From: Actinomadura sp. NBRC 104425
GTDB taxonomy: Bacteria > Actinomycetota > Actinomycetes > Streptosporangiales > Streptosporangiaceae
DNA: 64,000 nt
Reading direction: 5' to 3'
Assembly (NCBI RefSeq): GCF_030269545.1
Contig: NZ_BSTN01000001.1
Location: 327,204-391,203 of the forward strand
Shown here piece after piece: positions 37,948-47,052 of this stretch (its first letter is position 1; every line of letters begins with the position of its first letter). The notes beneath the pieces are model-generated. The model made no database searches and was not told the DNA's origin. It saw nothing but the letters and a program-made list of their open reading frames with translations. A program made the position numbers and the translations under genes.

Positions 37948-38928
37948 TCAGCTGTGGCCGCCGAAGAGGCTGGTCACCGAGCCGTCGCTGAACACCTCGT
38001 TGATGGCGCGCGCCACCAGCGGGGCGATGGACAGAACGGTCAGCTTGTCGAACTGCTTCTCCTCCGGGATCGGCAGCGTGTTGGTCAGCACGACCTCGGA
38101 GATGCGCGAGTTCTTCAGCCGGTCCACCGCCGGGCCCGACAGCACGCCGTGCGTGGCGGCCACGACGACGCGGGCGGCGCCGTGGTCGAACAGCGCGTCG
38201 GCCGCCTTCACGATGGTGCCGCCGGTGTCGATCATGTCGTCCACCACCACGCAGGTGCGGCCCTCCACCTCGCCGACCACGTCGAACACCTTGACCTCGT
38301 TGGCCACGTCCGGGTCGCGCTTCTTGTGGATGATCGCCATCGGCACGCCGCCCAGCCGGTCGCTCCACCGCTCGGTCACCCGCACCCGGCCGGCGTCCGG
38401 CGCGACCACGGTGACCTGCGACAGGTCCAGCCGCTTCTCGAAGTGCGAGGCGAGCAGGTCCAGTGCGAACAGATGGTCGACGGGGCCGTCGAAGAAGCCC
38501 TGGATCTGCGCGGTGTGCAGGTCCACGGTGATCAGGCGGTGCGCGCCGGCGGTCTTGAACAGGTCGGCCATCAGCCGGGCCGAGATCGGCTCGCGGCCGC
38601 GGTGCTTCTTGTCCTGCCGGGCGTAGCCGAAGAACGGGGCCACCACGGTGATCCGTTTGGCGGACGCCCGCTTCAGCGCGTCCACCATGATCAGCTGCTC
38701 CATGATCCATTGATTGATGGGAGCCGTGTGACTCTGGATCACGAAGGCGTCCGAACCGCGGACCGACTCCAGGAAGCGTACGAACGTCTCACCGTTGGCG
38801 AAGTCGTACGCCGAGGTCGGCGTGAGCTCGAGGCCGAGGTTGGCGGCCACTTCCCTGGCCAGGTCCGGGTGGGCTCGGCCGGTGAAGAGCATCAGCTTCT
38901 TCTGGCCGCTCGCCATGATCCCACTCAC
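37948..38928 (-). CDS. prs: ribose-phosphate pyrophosphokinase (PRPP synthase)
   Basis: A 326-aa PRPP synthase using ribose-5-phosphate and ATP. Seen: FFGYARQDKKHRGREPISARL (ATP flexible loop), DLHTAQIQGFFD and the PRPP loop VVVDDMIDTGGT. GTG 38928 aligns with the usual N-terminus (SGI..GQKKLM) of actinobacterial enzymes; ATG 38916 with GAGGTGAG upstream is an alternative. Downstream of glmU on the same strand. Confidence 0.95.
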   Translation of the reverse strand: MSGIMASGQKKLMLFTGRAHPDLAREVAANLGLELTPTSAYDFANGETFVRFLESVRGSDAFVIQSHTAPINQWIMEQLIMVDALKRASAKRITVVAPFFGYARQDKKHRGREPISARLMADLFKTAGAHRLITVDLHTAQIQGFFDGPVDHLFALDLLASHFEKRLDLSQVTVVAPDAGRVRVTERWSDRLGGVPMAIIHKKRDPDVANEVKVFDVVGEVEGRTCVVVDDMIDTGGTIVKAADALFDHGAARVVVAATHGVLSGPAVDRLKNSRISEVVLTNTLPIPEEKQFDKLTVLSIAPLVARAINEVFSDGSVTSLFGGHS

Positions 38929-39283
38929 CTCTGACAACTCCCCCTCAATGGATGGTTCTTACGTGGGTGTTGTCCCCACTCCACGCACGCCGAAAGGACC
39001 GTTTCGGCGGTTTCGCAGGGCTTTTGATGTCGTTGTGCGTGGGGAGGACCCCCACCCGCCCGCCGACCGGAGGCAATCCGGCCGATGAGCCGTCGCACGC
39101 GGGCGCGCGACCGCACGCGCCCGCGCTCCGCCGACAAACCTCCTCGTCGGCCGGCGGACGCTGCCGTCGGCGGGGCGCGCACGCCCCGCCCGTCCGCCGT
39201 CCGGACGGCACCGGACGGCGGCTGTCATTCGGCCTGTCGGCCATCACCCGGACTCGCGGCCCTCATCCCGGCCAAGGCGGCCG
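38929..39283 (-). terminator. intergenic region with two hairpins downstream of glmU
   Basis: The 355-base gap has no gene that I can support. Two strong hairpins lie near glmU: CCGCCGTCCG (39194-39203) with CGGACGGCGG (39212-39221), and CGGGGCG (39171-39177) with CGCCCCG (39182-39188). They probably end glmU transcription. A weaker GTGGGG/CCCCAC stem is at 39039-39055. The prs promoter should lie between 38940 and 39030; no clear -10/-35 seen. Confidence 0.5.
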
Positions 39284-40744
39284 TCAGCGGGCGTCGCGGC
39301 CGTCCTCGTCGACGGCTTCCCGTTCCCTGGCGCGGCGGGCCGCCTCCGCGGCGGGCGTGCCCGCGCGGCGGCGCTCCACCCAGCCCTCGACGTTGCGCTG
39401 CCGCCCGCGGGCGACCGCCATCGCCCCCGGCGGCACGTCCTGCACGATCACCGAGCCGGCCGCGGTGTACGCGCCGTCGCCGATGGTGACCGGCGCGACG
39501 AGCATGGTGTCGCTGCCGACCCGCGCGTGGTCGCCGACCACGGTGCGGTGCTTGCTGACGCCGTCGTAGTTGACGAACACGGTGCTGGCGCCGATGTTGC
39601 TGCCCTGCCCGATCTCGGCGTCGCCGACATAGGTCAGGTGCGGCACCTTCGACCCCTCGCCGACCTGGGCGTTCTTCATCTCGACGTACGTGCCGGCCTT
39701 GGCCTTGCGGGCCAGCCGCGTGCCGGGCCGCAGGTAGGCGTAGGGGCCGACCGACGCCTGCGGGCCGATCTCGGCCTCGACGCACACCGCGTTGACGACG
39801 GTGGCGTCCGCGCCGACCCGGGTGTCGGTGAGCGTGCAGCCGGGGCCGACCCGCGCGCCCTCGGCGAGGTGGGTGCGGCCGTGCAGCTGGGTGCCCGGCA
39901 GGATCTCGGCGTCCGGTTCGATGGTCACGTCCACGTCGATCCACGTGGTGGCCGGGTCGACGATGGTGACCCCGGCCCGCATGTGCGCCTCCAGCAGCCG
40001 GTCGTTGAGCTGTCGCCGCGCCTGCGCGAGCTGGACGCGGTCGTTGACGCCCTGCGTCTCCACCCAGTCGGGGGCCAGGTGCGCCCCGGCGCGGTGGCCG
40101 TCGCCGCGCAGGATCTCCACGACGTCGGTCAGGTACTCCTCGCCGCCGGCGTTGTCGGTGGTGACCCGCTTGAGCGCGCCGCCCAGCAGCGTCCCGTCGA
40201 AGGCGTACATGCCGACGTTGATCTCGCGGATGGCGCGCTGCTCGTCGGTGGCGTCCTTGTGCTCGACGATCGCGGCGACCGAGCCGTCGGCCGCGCGCAG
40301 GATGCGCCCGTAGCCGGCGGGGTCGGGGATCTCGGTGGTCAGGACGGTGGCGGCGTTGCCCTCGTCCTCGTGGGTGCGCACCATCGCGGCGAGCGTGTCG
40401 CCGCGCAGCAGCGGATGGTCGCCGTTGGTGACGACCACGGTGCCGCGCAGCTCGCCGACCTGCTCCAGGACGGTGCGGACCGCGTGCCCGGTGCCGCCCT
40501 GCCGCTCCTGGACGACCGCCTCGGCCTTGGGCCAGTCCCGCTCCAGATGGGCGAGCACCTGCTCCCGGCGGTGCCCGACGACCACGATCAGCCGTTCGGG
40601 GTCCAGTTCGCCCGCGGCGGCCAGCACGTGGCCGAGCATGGTGCGCCCGCCCAGTTCGTGGAGGACCTTCGCGGTACGGGACTTCATCCGGGTGCCCTCG
40701 CCCGCGGCGAGGACGATGACGGCAGCCGGGCGGCTAGCGCTCAC
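39284..40744 (-). CDS. glmU: bifunctional GlmU (UDP-GlcNAc pyrophosphorylase / GlcN-1-P acetyltransferase)
   Basis: A 486-aa enzyme making UDP-GlcNAc for cell wall and polymers. N-terminal uridylyltransferase: [31 protein letters not shown]-terminal acetyltransferase is a left-handed beta-helix of hexapeptide repeats with [23 protein letters not shown] and [17 protein letters not shown] 40744 follows GAGGAG at good spacing; an ATG 18 bases upstream is also in frame. Basic, Ala/Glu-rich tail at the end. Confidence 0.96.
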   Translation of the reverse strand: MSASRPAAVIVLAAGEGTRMKSRTAKVLHELGGRTMLGHVLAAAGELDPERLIVVVGHRREQVLAHLERDWPKAEAVVQERQGGTGHAVRTVLEQVGELRGTVVVTNGDHPLLRGDTLAAMVRTHEDEGNAATVLTTEIPDPAGYGRILRAADGSVAAIVEHKDATDEQRAIREINVGMYAFDGTLLGGALKRVTTDNAGGEEYLTDVVEILRGDGHRAGAHLAPDWVETQGVNDRVQLAQARRQLNDRLLEAHMRAGVTIVDPATTWIDVDVTIEPDAEILPGTQLHGRTHLAEGARVGPGCTLTDTRVGADATVVNAVCVEAEIGPQASVGPYAYLRPGTRLARKAKAGTYVEMKNAQVGEGSKVPHLTYVGDAEIGQGSNIGASTVFVNYDGVSKHRTVVGDHARVGSDTMLVAPVTIGDGAYTAAGSVIVQDVPPGAMAVARGRQRNVEGWVERRRAGTPAAEAARRAREREAVDEDGRDAR

Positions 40745-40992
40745 TGGGAGGCTCCTCGGCATCGCGGTTAAGAACTAGGCACGGGCGCAACCGTATGGAG
40801 ATGTCCAACAGGCTGGCGACCTGCCCGAAAAGGGGGCAGGCGGCAGGCCGCGGCTCACCCGACACCGGAAGGATACCGCCCGTCTGCCTTCTGTCACCCC
40901 GGGGGCGGTGCGTCCTTTCCGGTCCGCTACCAGGCAGGGTGTGCTGCGGGACGAGTGTGCTGCGCCGCCGCGTCGGCGCTGCGACGATCGAG

Positions 40993-41063
40993 CTCCCGGG
41001 GGAGGATTCGAACCTCCGTTGACTGAACCAAAATCAGTAGTCCTGCCCCTAGACGACCCGGGA
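40993..41063 (-). tRNA. tRNA-Gln (anticodon TTG)
   Basis: The minus strand folds as a cloverleaf: acceptor TCCCGGG/CCCGGGA, anticodon arm ACTGA-TTTTGGT-TCAGT giving anticodon TTG (Gln), and T arm GGAGG-TTCGAAT-CCTCC. The span is 71 bases without an encoded CCA; the discriminator base is G. Confidence 0.93.
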
Positions 41064-41437
41064 CCGGCCGAACCCGGGCGGCCCCGTGGCAGGGGCGCCG
41101 GTTCGCCGGGCTTAACGATACCGACTCCCCCCACAGGGGCCCACCTCTATTTCCCCGCTCCCGGGGCGCATTCGGGGGTTCTACTCCGTTCGTACGGGCT
41201 TGCCGGGACACGCCGCGTGCGCGCCTTGTCACGCCGCGATGGTGGTTTAGGGCGGCCGGAGACGAGCACGTGAGACAGGTGACAGACGTCCGTCACGGCA
41301 AGGGGGCCGGGCGGCGAACTCTGCGGCGCTGTCGCGCGTTCGTGCGGGGAGGGCTGTGAACGTGCTCCGCGTCCGCTCCCGGAGTCCCGGAGGCTGCGGA
41401 CGGTGTGCGGCCGTGCGACCGGCGTGAGTTTTGTGTC
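41064..41437. other. intergenic stretch, no gene seen
   Basis: About 370 bases between tRNA-Gln (minus) and the desaturase control region. Short open frames exist on both strands but none has a convincing start, codon pattern or family match. The tRNA promoter should lie close to 41064. Confidence 0.4.
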
Positions 41438-41458
41438 CAGTGGGAGAGATTCCCACTG
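41438..41458. promoter_or_regulatory. perfect 8-bp inverted repeat upstream of the desaturase
   Basis: CAGTGGGA (41438-41445) and TCCCACTG (41451-41458) flank a five-base AT-rich centre, followed by ATTTTACG. There is no upstream plus-strand gene for it to terminate, so it may be a regulator-binding site for the desaturase promoter. Confidence 0.4.
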
Positions 41459-41484
41459 ATTTTACGAATCTGGGCCTGTCCAAC

Positions 41485-41519
41485 TTACGGCAGCGTAGGT
41501 TACGGTGGCGTAGGTACGG
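41485..41519 (+). promoter_or_regulatory. tandem operator repeats upstream of the desaturase gene
   Basis: Two adjacent 15-base direct repeats, TTACGGCAGCGTAGG (41485) and TTACGGTGGCGTAGG (41500), followed by a partial third (TACGG). Each carries a TACG-n4-CGTA dyad, the size and symmetry of a TetR-type site. They sit 30-65 bases before the desaturase ATG, overlapping where its promoter should be. The TetR-family gene that follows the desaturase is the obvious candidate for binding them; this is inference. Confidence 0.6.
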
Positions 41520-41550
41520 CTAGTTCCGAATCGCAGGAAGTGGTGACCGC

Positions 41551-42504
41551 ATGACTTCAGCCCCCGTCCTCGATCCCCCTCGCCGACAGCCCCGTCCCGA
41601 GATCGAGCCGGAGCCGCAGGGGATGTTCGAACGGGTCCTCGTCGCGGTGTTCACCGGCGTCCCGTTCCTCGCCCTGTTCGCCGCCGTCCCGCTGGCCTGG
41701 AACCGCATCCTCGGCTGGACGGACGTGGTGCTGGCCGCCGTCTTCTACCTGGTCTCCGCCGCCGGCATCACCGTCGGCTTCCACCGGTACTTCACCCACG
41801 GCTCGTTCAAGGCCCGCCGCTGGCTGAAGATCGTGCTGGGGGTGGCCGGCAGCCTGGCCATGGAGGGCCCGGTCATCACCTGGGTGGCCGACCACCGGCG
41901 CCACCACAAGCACTCCGACAAGGAGGGCGACCCGCACTCGCCGTGGCGGTTCGGCAACGACTGGAAGGCGTTGACCAAGGGGCTGGCCTGGGCGCACTAC
42001 GGCTGGCTGTTCGACGGCAACCGCACCTCCAAGGAGCGGTTCGCCAAGGACCTGCTGCGCGACCGCGACGTGATGTGGGTGCACCGGCTCTTCCCGGCGC
42101 TGGTCGCCGTGTCGCTGCTGCTGCCCGCCGCGCTCGGCGGCCTGGTCACCATGTCCTGGCAGGGCGCGCTGACCGCGTTCTTCTGGGCCGGGCTGGTGCG
42201 CGTCACCCTGGTTCACCATGTCACGTGGTCGGTCAACTCGATCTGCCACGTGTTCGGCAAGGAGCACTTCGAGGCGCGCGACAAGTCCCGCAACGTGTGG
42301 TGGCTGGCCATCCCGTCGCTGGGCGAGTCGTGGCACAACCTGCACCACTGCGACCCCACCTGCGCGCGGCACGGCGTGCTGAAGGGGCAGATCGACATCA
42401 GCGCCCGGATCATCTGGCTGTTCGAGAAGTTCGGGTGGGTCCACGACGTCCGCTGGCCCAATGAGGAGCGCCTGGCGGCCAAGCGCGCGAAGCAGGCCGC
42501 CTGA
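41551..42504 (+). CDS. acyl-CoA/acyl-lipid delta-9-type fatty acid desaturase
   Basis: A 317-aa membrane di-iron desaturase that inserts a double bond into a fatty acyl chain. Three His boxes are intact: HRYFTH (about 78), HRRHHKHSD (about 115) and HNLHH near residue 268, with two pairs of hydrophobic helices between. The ATG follows AGGAAG. The downstream TetR gene is only 17 bases away, so the two are likely one operon under autoregulated control, matching membrane fluidity to fatty-acid supply. Confidence 0.92.
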   Translation: MTSAPVLDPPRRQPRPEIEPEPQGMFERVLVAVFTGVPFLALFAAVPLAWNRILGWTDVVLAAVFYLVSAAGITVGFHRYFTHGSFKARRWLKIVLGVAGSLAMEGPVITWVADHRRHHKHSDKEGDPHSPWRFGNDWKALTKGLAWAHYGWLFDGNRTSKERFAKDLLRDRDVMWVHRLFPALVAVSLLLPAALGGLVTMSWQGALTAFFWAGLVRVTLVHHVTWSVNSICHVFGKEHFEARDKSRNVWWLAIPSLGESWHNLHHCDPTCARHGVLKGQIDISARIIWLFEKFGWVHDVRWPNEERLAAKRAKQAA

Positions 42505-42521
42505 GCGAGACAATTGGGGGT

Positions 42522-43259
42522 GTGACTGAACCTGCCCCCCGGTCGACGAGACGCAAGCGCATGACCGGAAAGGAACGACGGGAGCAGCTGCTCACCATCG
42601 GACGCACGCTCTTCGCCGAGCGCGGCCTGGACGGCACCTCGGTCGAGGAGATCGCCGGCGCGGCGGGCGTGTCCAAGCCGGTCGTGTACGAGCACTTCGG
42701 CGGGAAGGAAGGGCTCTACGCGGTGGTGGTGGACCGGGAGTTCGAGAAACTCCTCGCCCTGATCACCGAGGCGCTGACCTCGGCCATCCACTACCGCAGC
42801 AAACTGGAGAAGGCGGCGCTGGCGCTGCTGGCCTACATCGAGGAGAACCCCGACGGGTTCCGCATCCTGGTGCGCGACTCGCACGGCGGCACCGGGACCG
42901 GCAGCTTCGCCAGCCTGCTGAGCGAGATCGCGGGCGAGGTCGAGTACGTCCTCGCCCGTGAGTTCGACCGGCACGGGTACGACGACAAGAACGCGCCGAT
43001 GTACGCGCAGATGCTGGTCGGCATGGTGGCGCTGATCGGGCAGTGGTGGCTGGACGTGCGCAAGCCCAAGCGCGAGGAGGTCGCCGCGCACCTGGTCAAC
43101 CTGGCGTGGAACGGCCTGTCCAGCCTGGAGCCGCGCCCGTCCCTGGACCCCAAGCGCCGCCGCAAGGAACGCGAGCGCATGGAGAAGGCGGCCGAGAAGG
43201 CCGCCGCCAAGGCCGAGAAGGCCCAGCGCAAGCAGGCCCGCCGCGCCGAGGAGCACTGA
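42522..43259 (+). CDS. TetR-family transcriptional regulator
   Basis: A 245-aa regulator. The N-terminal helix-turn-helix is TSVEEIAGAAGVSKPVVYEHF at about residues 38-58; the helical ligand domain fills 65-205. The C-terminal 35 residues are unusually Lys/Arg/Glu/Ala-rich (a charged helix). Co-transcribed with the desaturase, it probably represses it through the TACG-n4-CGTA repeats, sensing an acyl-CoA or fatty acid. GTG 42522. Confidence 0.88.
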   Translation: MTEPAPRSTRRKRMTGKERREQLLTIGRTLFAERGLDGTSVEEIAGAAGVSKPVVYEHFGGKEGLYAVVVDREFEKLLALITEALTSAIHYRSKLEKAALALLAYIEENPDGFRILVRDSHGGTGTGSFASLLSEIAGEVEYVLAREFDRHGYDDKNAPMYAQMLVGMVALIGQWWLDVRKPKREEVAAHLVNLAWNGLSSLEPRPSLDPKRRRKERERMEKAAEKAAAKAEKAQRKQARRAEEH

Positions 43260-43282
43260 ACCCGGCAGCGGCGGGGCAGGTC

Positions 43283-43314
43283 GGCCGGGACGGTGACGCC
43301 CCGGCCGCCTTTTT
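43283..43314 (+). terminator. rho-independent terminator after the TetR gene
   Basis: GGCCGGG (43283-43289) pairs with CCCGGCC (43300-43306), followed closely by TTTTT (43310-43314). It is a classical terminator for the desaturase-tetR transcript. Confidence 0.7.
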
Positions 43315-43577
43315 CGCGTCCGTTGCGCCCGCCGTCCGCCCGCCTCGCAGGCGGCCGGACCGGCCTGGCTGTTCCGCCGGCCGGGCGGGCGCGGACATAC
43401 TGAGCCGGTGGCCGCGTGAAGTTCGTTCGTGCGGCCACCGGCCGGGGTCGCCGGGCTCGGATCGCGAGTCCGGGGTCTGGACGGCGCGCCGGGTGCGGCG
43501 CGCCGGGATGCCGCCCCCGCGCGAGTCGGCACACCAGGGGAAGGGTTCGCTTCTCGCGCGGCGGGCGGCACCGCGTT
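43315..43577. other. intergenic stretch between terminator and tam
   Basis: About 260 GC-rich bases before the tam stop codon (tam is on the minus strand). I see no gene here; the short open frames do not resemble proteins. Confidence 0.4.
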
Positions 43578-44381
43578 CTAGGGGCCCTCGCGGGCGGCCG
43601 CCACGACGAAGATCCGGCGGAACGGGAAGACCGTCCCGGCCGGGCCGGGCGGGTAGGCGCCGCGCAGGCTCGCGCCGTAGACGTCGAGGAACTCGGTCGC
43701 CTCGGCGGGCCCGAGCGCGGCGAGCACGGGGCGCAGCGCGGTGCCCTTGACCCATTCGAGCACCGGGTCGTCCCCCTGCAGGACCTGCAGGTACGTGGTC
43801 TCCCAGGCGTCGACCGCGCAGCCGTGCCGGGTCAGCAGGTCGAGGTAGCCGGCGGCGTCGCGGACCGGGGCGGGCCGGGTCAGGCCGCCGAGGCGGTCGC
43901 GCCAGCGCGGCGACTCGCACAGCTCGCGCAGCAGGACGTGGCTGGGCGCGTCGAAGTTGCCGGGAACCTGGAAGGCCAGCCGCCCGCCTGGGGCGAGCGC
44001 CTCGGTCGCCCAGCGCACCAGCAGGTCCTCATGGCCGGGCACCCACTGCAGGACGGCGTTGGAGACGATCAGATCGACCTGCTCGGCGGGCCGCCAGGTG
44101 GCGACGTCCCCGACCGCGAAGCTCAGCCGCCCGGGGATCTCGTGCGCGCGGGCCGCGCCGATCATCTCGGGGGACGAGTCGAGGGCCTCGATCCGCGCCT
44201 GCGGCCAGCGGCGGGCCAGCGCGGCGGTCAGCTCGCCCGAGCCGCAGCCCAGGTCGGCGACGCGCCGCGGCGCGGCCAGGCCGACGCGTGCGAGCAGCTC
44301 GGCGAACGGACGGGAGCGCTCGGCGGCGAACGCCCCGTACTGCGCCGGATCCCACACGGCGGCCGCTGCTTGTCTCGACAT
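43578..44381 (-). CDS. tam: trans-aconitate 2-methyltransferase
   Basis: A 267-aa SAM-dependent methyltransferase. Motif I is VADLGCGSGELT at about 40, followed by EALDSSPEMI, SNAVLQWVPGHE and PGGRLAFQVPGNFDAPSH, the last being characteristic of Tam. It methylates trans-aconitate, a by-product that inhibits aconitase. ATG 44381 lies inside an operator dyad. It is divergent from a MarR-family gene, the tam/tamR arrangement known from Streptomyces. Confidence 0.92.
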   Translation of the reverse strand: MSRQAAAAVWDPAQYGAFAAERSRPFAELLARVGLAAPRRVADLGCGSGELTAALARRWPQARIEALDSSPEMIGAARAHEIPGRLSFAVGDVATWRPAEQVDLIVSNAVLQWVPGHEDLLVRWATEALAPGGRLAFQVPGNFDAPSHVLLRELCESPRWRDRLGGLTRPAPVRDAAGYLDLLTRHGCAVDAWETTYLQVLQGDDPVLEWVKGTALRPVLAALGPAEATEFLDVYGASLRGAYPPGPAGTVFPFRRIFVVAAAREGP

Positions 44382-44386
44382 CGAGA
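44373..44386. promoter_or_regulatory. TamR-type operator dyad over the tam start codon
   Basis: TCTCGACATCGAGA is a palindrome with perfect six-base arms. It overlaps the ATG of tam, so a bound regulator would block tam expression directly. Confidence 0.65.
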
Positions 44387-44406
44387 TACATCATGCCCGG
44401 CTCATA

Positions 44407-44440
44407 TCTTGATGTCAAGAAAGTCGTCTCGATATCAAGA
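44407..44440. promoter_or_regulatory. two further TamR-type operator dyads in the tam/tamR intergenic region
   Basis: TCTTGATGTCAAGA (44407-44420) and TCTCGATATCAAGA (44427-44440) repeat the same dyad, centres 20 bases apart, about two helical turns. Placed between the divergent starts, they can regulate both genes. Confidence 0.68.
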
Positions 44441-44456
44441 CGAGTAGGCTGTGCGC

Positions 44457-44975
44457 ATGCAGGATGAGGTCGACCGGCTGGTCGAGGCGTGGCACGCCGA
44501 GCGGCCCGATCTCGACGTGCGGCCGCTGCACGTCCTCAGCCGCGTGTCCCGGCTGGCGCGCCATCTGGACCGCGCCCGGCGCGCCGTGTTCGCCGCCCAC
44601 CGGCTGGAGCCCTGGGAGTTCGACGTGCTCACCGCGCTGCGCCGGGCGGGCGCCCCCTACCAGCTCAGCCCGGGCCGCCTGCTGCGCGCCACGCTGGTCA
44701 CCTCGGGCACCATGACCAACCGGATCGACCGGCTGGCCGCCGCCGGGCTGGTCGAGCGGCATCCCGACCCGCAGGACAAGCGCGGCGTGCTGGTGCGGCT
44801 CACCGCGGCCGGCCGGGCCCGGGTGGACGCGGCGTTCGCCGACCTGCTCGGCCGCGAGCACGCCATCCTGGAGTCGCTCACCCCCGAGCAGCGCGACGCG
44901 CTGGCCGGGCTGCTGCGCACGCTGCTGATCCCGTTCGACGCCGACGCCGACACCGCGCCGCGGCACCCGGCGTGA
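44457..44975 (+). CDS. tamR: MarR-family regulator, TamR-like
   Basis: A 172-aa winged-helix regulator. An N-terminal helical extension precedes the wing domain, with LLRATLVTSGTMTNRIDRLAAAGLVERHPDPQDKRG as recognition helix and wing; this extension and context match TamR/UrtR-like MarR proteins, which in Streptomyces release DNA on binding citrate, aconitate or isocitrate. ATG 44457 is used; GTG 44451 is two codons upstream. It ends four bases before the converging ABC-F gene. Confidence 0.85.
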   Translation: MQDEVDRLVEAWHAERPDLDVRPLHVLSRVSRLARHLDRARRAVFAAHRLEPWEFDVLTALRRAGAPYQLSPGRLLRATLVTSGTMTNRIDRLAAAGLVERHPDPQDKRGVLVRLTAAGRARVDAAFADLLGREHAILESLTPEQRDALAGLLRTLLIPFDADADTAPRHPA

Positions 44976-44979
44976 CGGC

Positions 44980-46767
44980 TCAGCCGGCCTCCTCGGCGAG
45001 CATCAGCCACTGCTCCTCGACCTGCGCGGCCTCGGCCTGGACCGCCTTCAGCTCGGCGTCCAGCTCCTGGAGGCGCTCGTAGTCGGTGGCGTGCGCGGCG
45101 AGCAGCTCGTGCAGTTCCGCCTGGCGTGCGGCGAGCTTGTCGAGCCGCCGTTCCAGCCGGTCGAGCTCCTTGCGGGCCCGCCACGCCTGGGCGGAGCTCT
45201 TCGGCTTGGCCTCGGGCGCCTTGGCCGCCTCGGCGGCGGGCGGCTTGCCGGTGCGGGCCGCCGACGTGCGGGTGGGGGCCGCGCCGCGGCGCCGCCGGTC
45301 CAGGTACTCGTCCACCCCGCCGGGCAGCAGCGACAGCCTGCCGTCGCCCAGCAGCGCCATGACGCGGTCGGTGACGCGCTCCAAAAAGTAGCGGTCGTGG
45401 CTGACCACGACGAGGGTGCCGGGCCAGCCGTCGAGCAGGTCCTCGACCTCGTTGAGCGTCTCGATGTCCAGGTCGTTGGTGGGCTCGTCGAGCAGCAGGA
45501 CGTTCGGCTCGTCCATCAGCAGCCGCAGCAGCTGCAGCCGGCGCCGCTCGCCGCCGGACAGGTCGCCGACCGGCGTCCACTGCCGCTCGCCGCGGAAGCC
45601 CAGGCGCTCCAGCAGCTGGCCGGCGGTCCACTCGCGCTTGCCGACGGTGATGCGCCGCCTGATCTCCTCGACCGACTCCAGCACCCGGCGGCCCGGGTCG
45701 AGCTCCTCCAGGTTCTGCGACAGGTGCGCCAGGCGGACGGTCTTGCCGCGCACGACCCGCCCCGCCGCCGGGGCGACGCCGCCGTCCAGCAGCCGCAGCA
45801 GCGTGCTCTTGCCGCTGCCGTTGACGCCGACCAGCCCCACCCGCTCGCCGGGGCCCAGCCGCCAGGTCAGCCGCTCGAACAGGTCGGCGCCGCCGACCGT
45901 GACGGTGGCGTCCTCCACGTCGATGACGGTCTTGCCGAGCCGCGCGGTGGCGAAGCGGGTCAGCTCCACGGTGTCCCGCGGCGGCGGCTCGTCGGCGATC
46001 AGCGCCTGCGCGGCCTCCACCCGGAACTTGGGCTTGGACGTGCGGGCCTGGGGGCCGCGGCGCAGCCAGGCCAGCTCCTTGCGCAGCAGATTCTGCCGCT
46101 TGGCCTCGGCGGCCGCCGCGATGCGCGCCCGCTCGGCCTTGGCCAGCACGTACGCCGAGTAGCCGCCCTCGTAGCGTTCGACGCGGCCGCCGACGACCTC
46201 CCAGGTGCGGTCGGTGACCTCGTCCAGGAACCACCGGTCGTGCGTGACGACCAGCAGCGCAGTGCCGCGGGCCGCAAGGTGCCGGGCCAGCCAGTCGATG
46301 GCCTCGATGTCGAGGTGGTTGGTGGGCTCGTCCAGCACGAGCAGGTCGTGCTCGGGGACCAGCAGCCGGGCCAGCGCGACGCGGCGCCGCTCGCCGCCGG
46401 ACATCCCGGCGACGGGCGCGTCCAGGTCCAGATCGGCCAGCAGGCCGGCGAGCACGTCGCGGACGCGGGTGTCGCCCGCCCACTCGTGCTCGGCGCGGTC
46501 GCCGAGCACCAGCGACCGCACGGTCGCCTCCTCGGGGAACTCGTCCCGCTGGGTCAGATATCCGAGCCGCAGCCCGCGCGCGTGGGTGACGCGGCCCTCG
46601 TCCGGCTCGATCCGCCGGGCGATGATCGACACCAGGGTGCTCTTGCCGCCGCCGTTGCGTCCCACGACGCCGACGCGGTCGCCGTCGTCGAGGCCGAGCG
46701 ACACCGACTCCAGCAGCGGGACCGGCCCGTAGGCCTTGCCGACGTTCTCCAGATTGATCAGATTCAC
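44980..46767 (-). CDS. ABC-F family ATPase (Uup/EttA-like)
   Basis: A 595-aa soluble protein with two ABC modules and no membrane domain. Module 1: VGRNGGGKST, SGGERRRVALARLL, LVLDEPTNHLD. Module 2: VGVNGSGKST, SGGERRRLQLLRLL, LLLDEPTNDLD. The C-terminal region (about 490-590) is an Ala/Lys-rich linker plus coiled coil, as in Uup. These proteins act on the ribosome (translation factor or antibiotic protection) or, for Uup, also on branched DNA; which applies here is not clear. GTG 46767. Confidence 0.9.
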   Translation of the reverse strand: MNLINLENVGKAYGPVPLLESVSLGLDDGDRVGVVGRNGGGKSTLVSIIARRIEPDEGRVTHARGLRLGYLTQRDEFPEEATVRSLVLGDRAEHEWAGDTRVRDVLAGLLADLDLDAPVAGMSGGERRRVALARLLVPEHDLLVLDEPTNHLDIEAIDWLARHLAARGTALLVVTHDRWFLDEVTDRTWEVVGGRVERYEGGYSAYVLAKAERARIAAAAEAKRQNLLRKELAWLRRGPQARTSKPKFRVEAAQALIADEPPPRDTVELTRFATARLGKTVIDVEDATVTVGGADLFERLTWRLGPGERVGLVGVNGSGKSTLLRLLDGGVAPAAGRVVRGKTVRLAHLSQNLEELDPGRRVLESVEEIRRRITVGKREWTAGQLLERLGFRGERQWTPVGDLSGGERRRLQLLRLLMDEPNVLLLDEPTNDLDIETLNEVEDLLDGWPGTLVVVSHDRYFLERVTDRVMALLGDGRLSLLPGGVDEYLDRRRRGAAPTRTSAARTGKPPAAEAAKAPEAKPKSSAQAWRARKELDRLERRLDKLAARQAELHELLAAHATDYERLQELDAELKAVQAEAAQVEEQWLMLAEEAG

Positions 46768-46815
46768 GACGTCCTCAAGGCTACCGATGCCGCCGGGTGC
46801 GCTGCTCGCGCGGCG

Positions 46816-47028
46816 TCAGCCGGTGAACGGCCCCTGCCCGTAGTACTGCTGCCCGTACTGCTGCGGCCCCTGGCCGTACGGGGGCTGCTGGGGCATGCCG
46901 GGGGGCGGCTGCTGGTACGGCGCCGGCGCGTCGCTCTTCCTGACCATGACGGCGACCACCACCACGAGCGCCACCAGCACGGCCGCGCCCAGGAGCACGA
47001 ACAAGACCAGGAGGAGGGAAGAGACCAT
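46816..47028 (-). CDS. small membrane protein with Pro/Gln/Tyr-rich tail
   Basis: A 70-aa protein. Residues 3-29 form one membrane helix; the rest is a low-complexity tail of PQQPPYGQGPQQYGQQYYGQ type. Similar tiny one-span proteins with a PxxG/YGQ-rich tail occur in actinobacteria but their role is unknown. It lies between ABC-F and ispE on the same strand. Confidence 0.55.
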   Translation of the reverse strand: MVSSLLLVLFVLLGAAVLVALVVVVAVMVRKSDAPAPYQQPPPGMPQQPPYGQGPQQYGQQYYGQGPFTG

Positions 47029-47052
47029 GCCGGGCTCCCAGGTGAGGACGGA

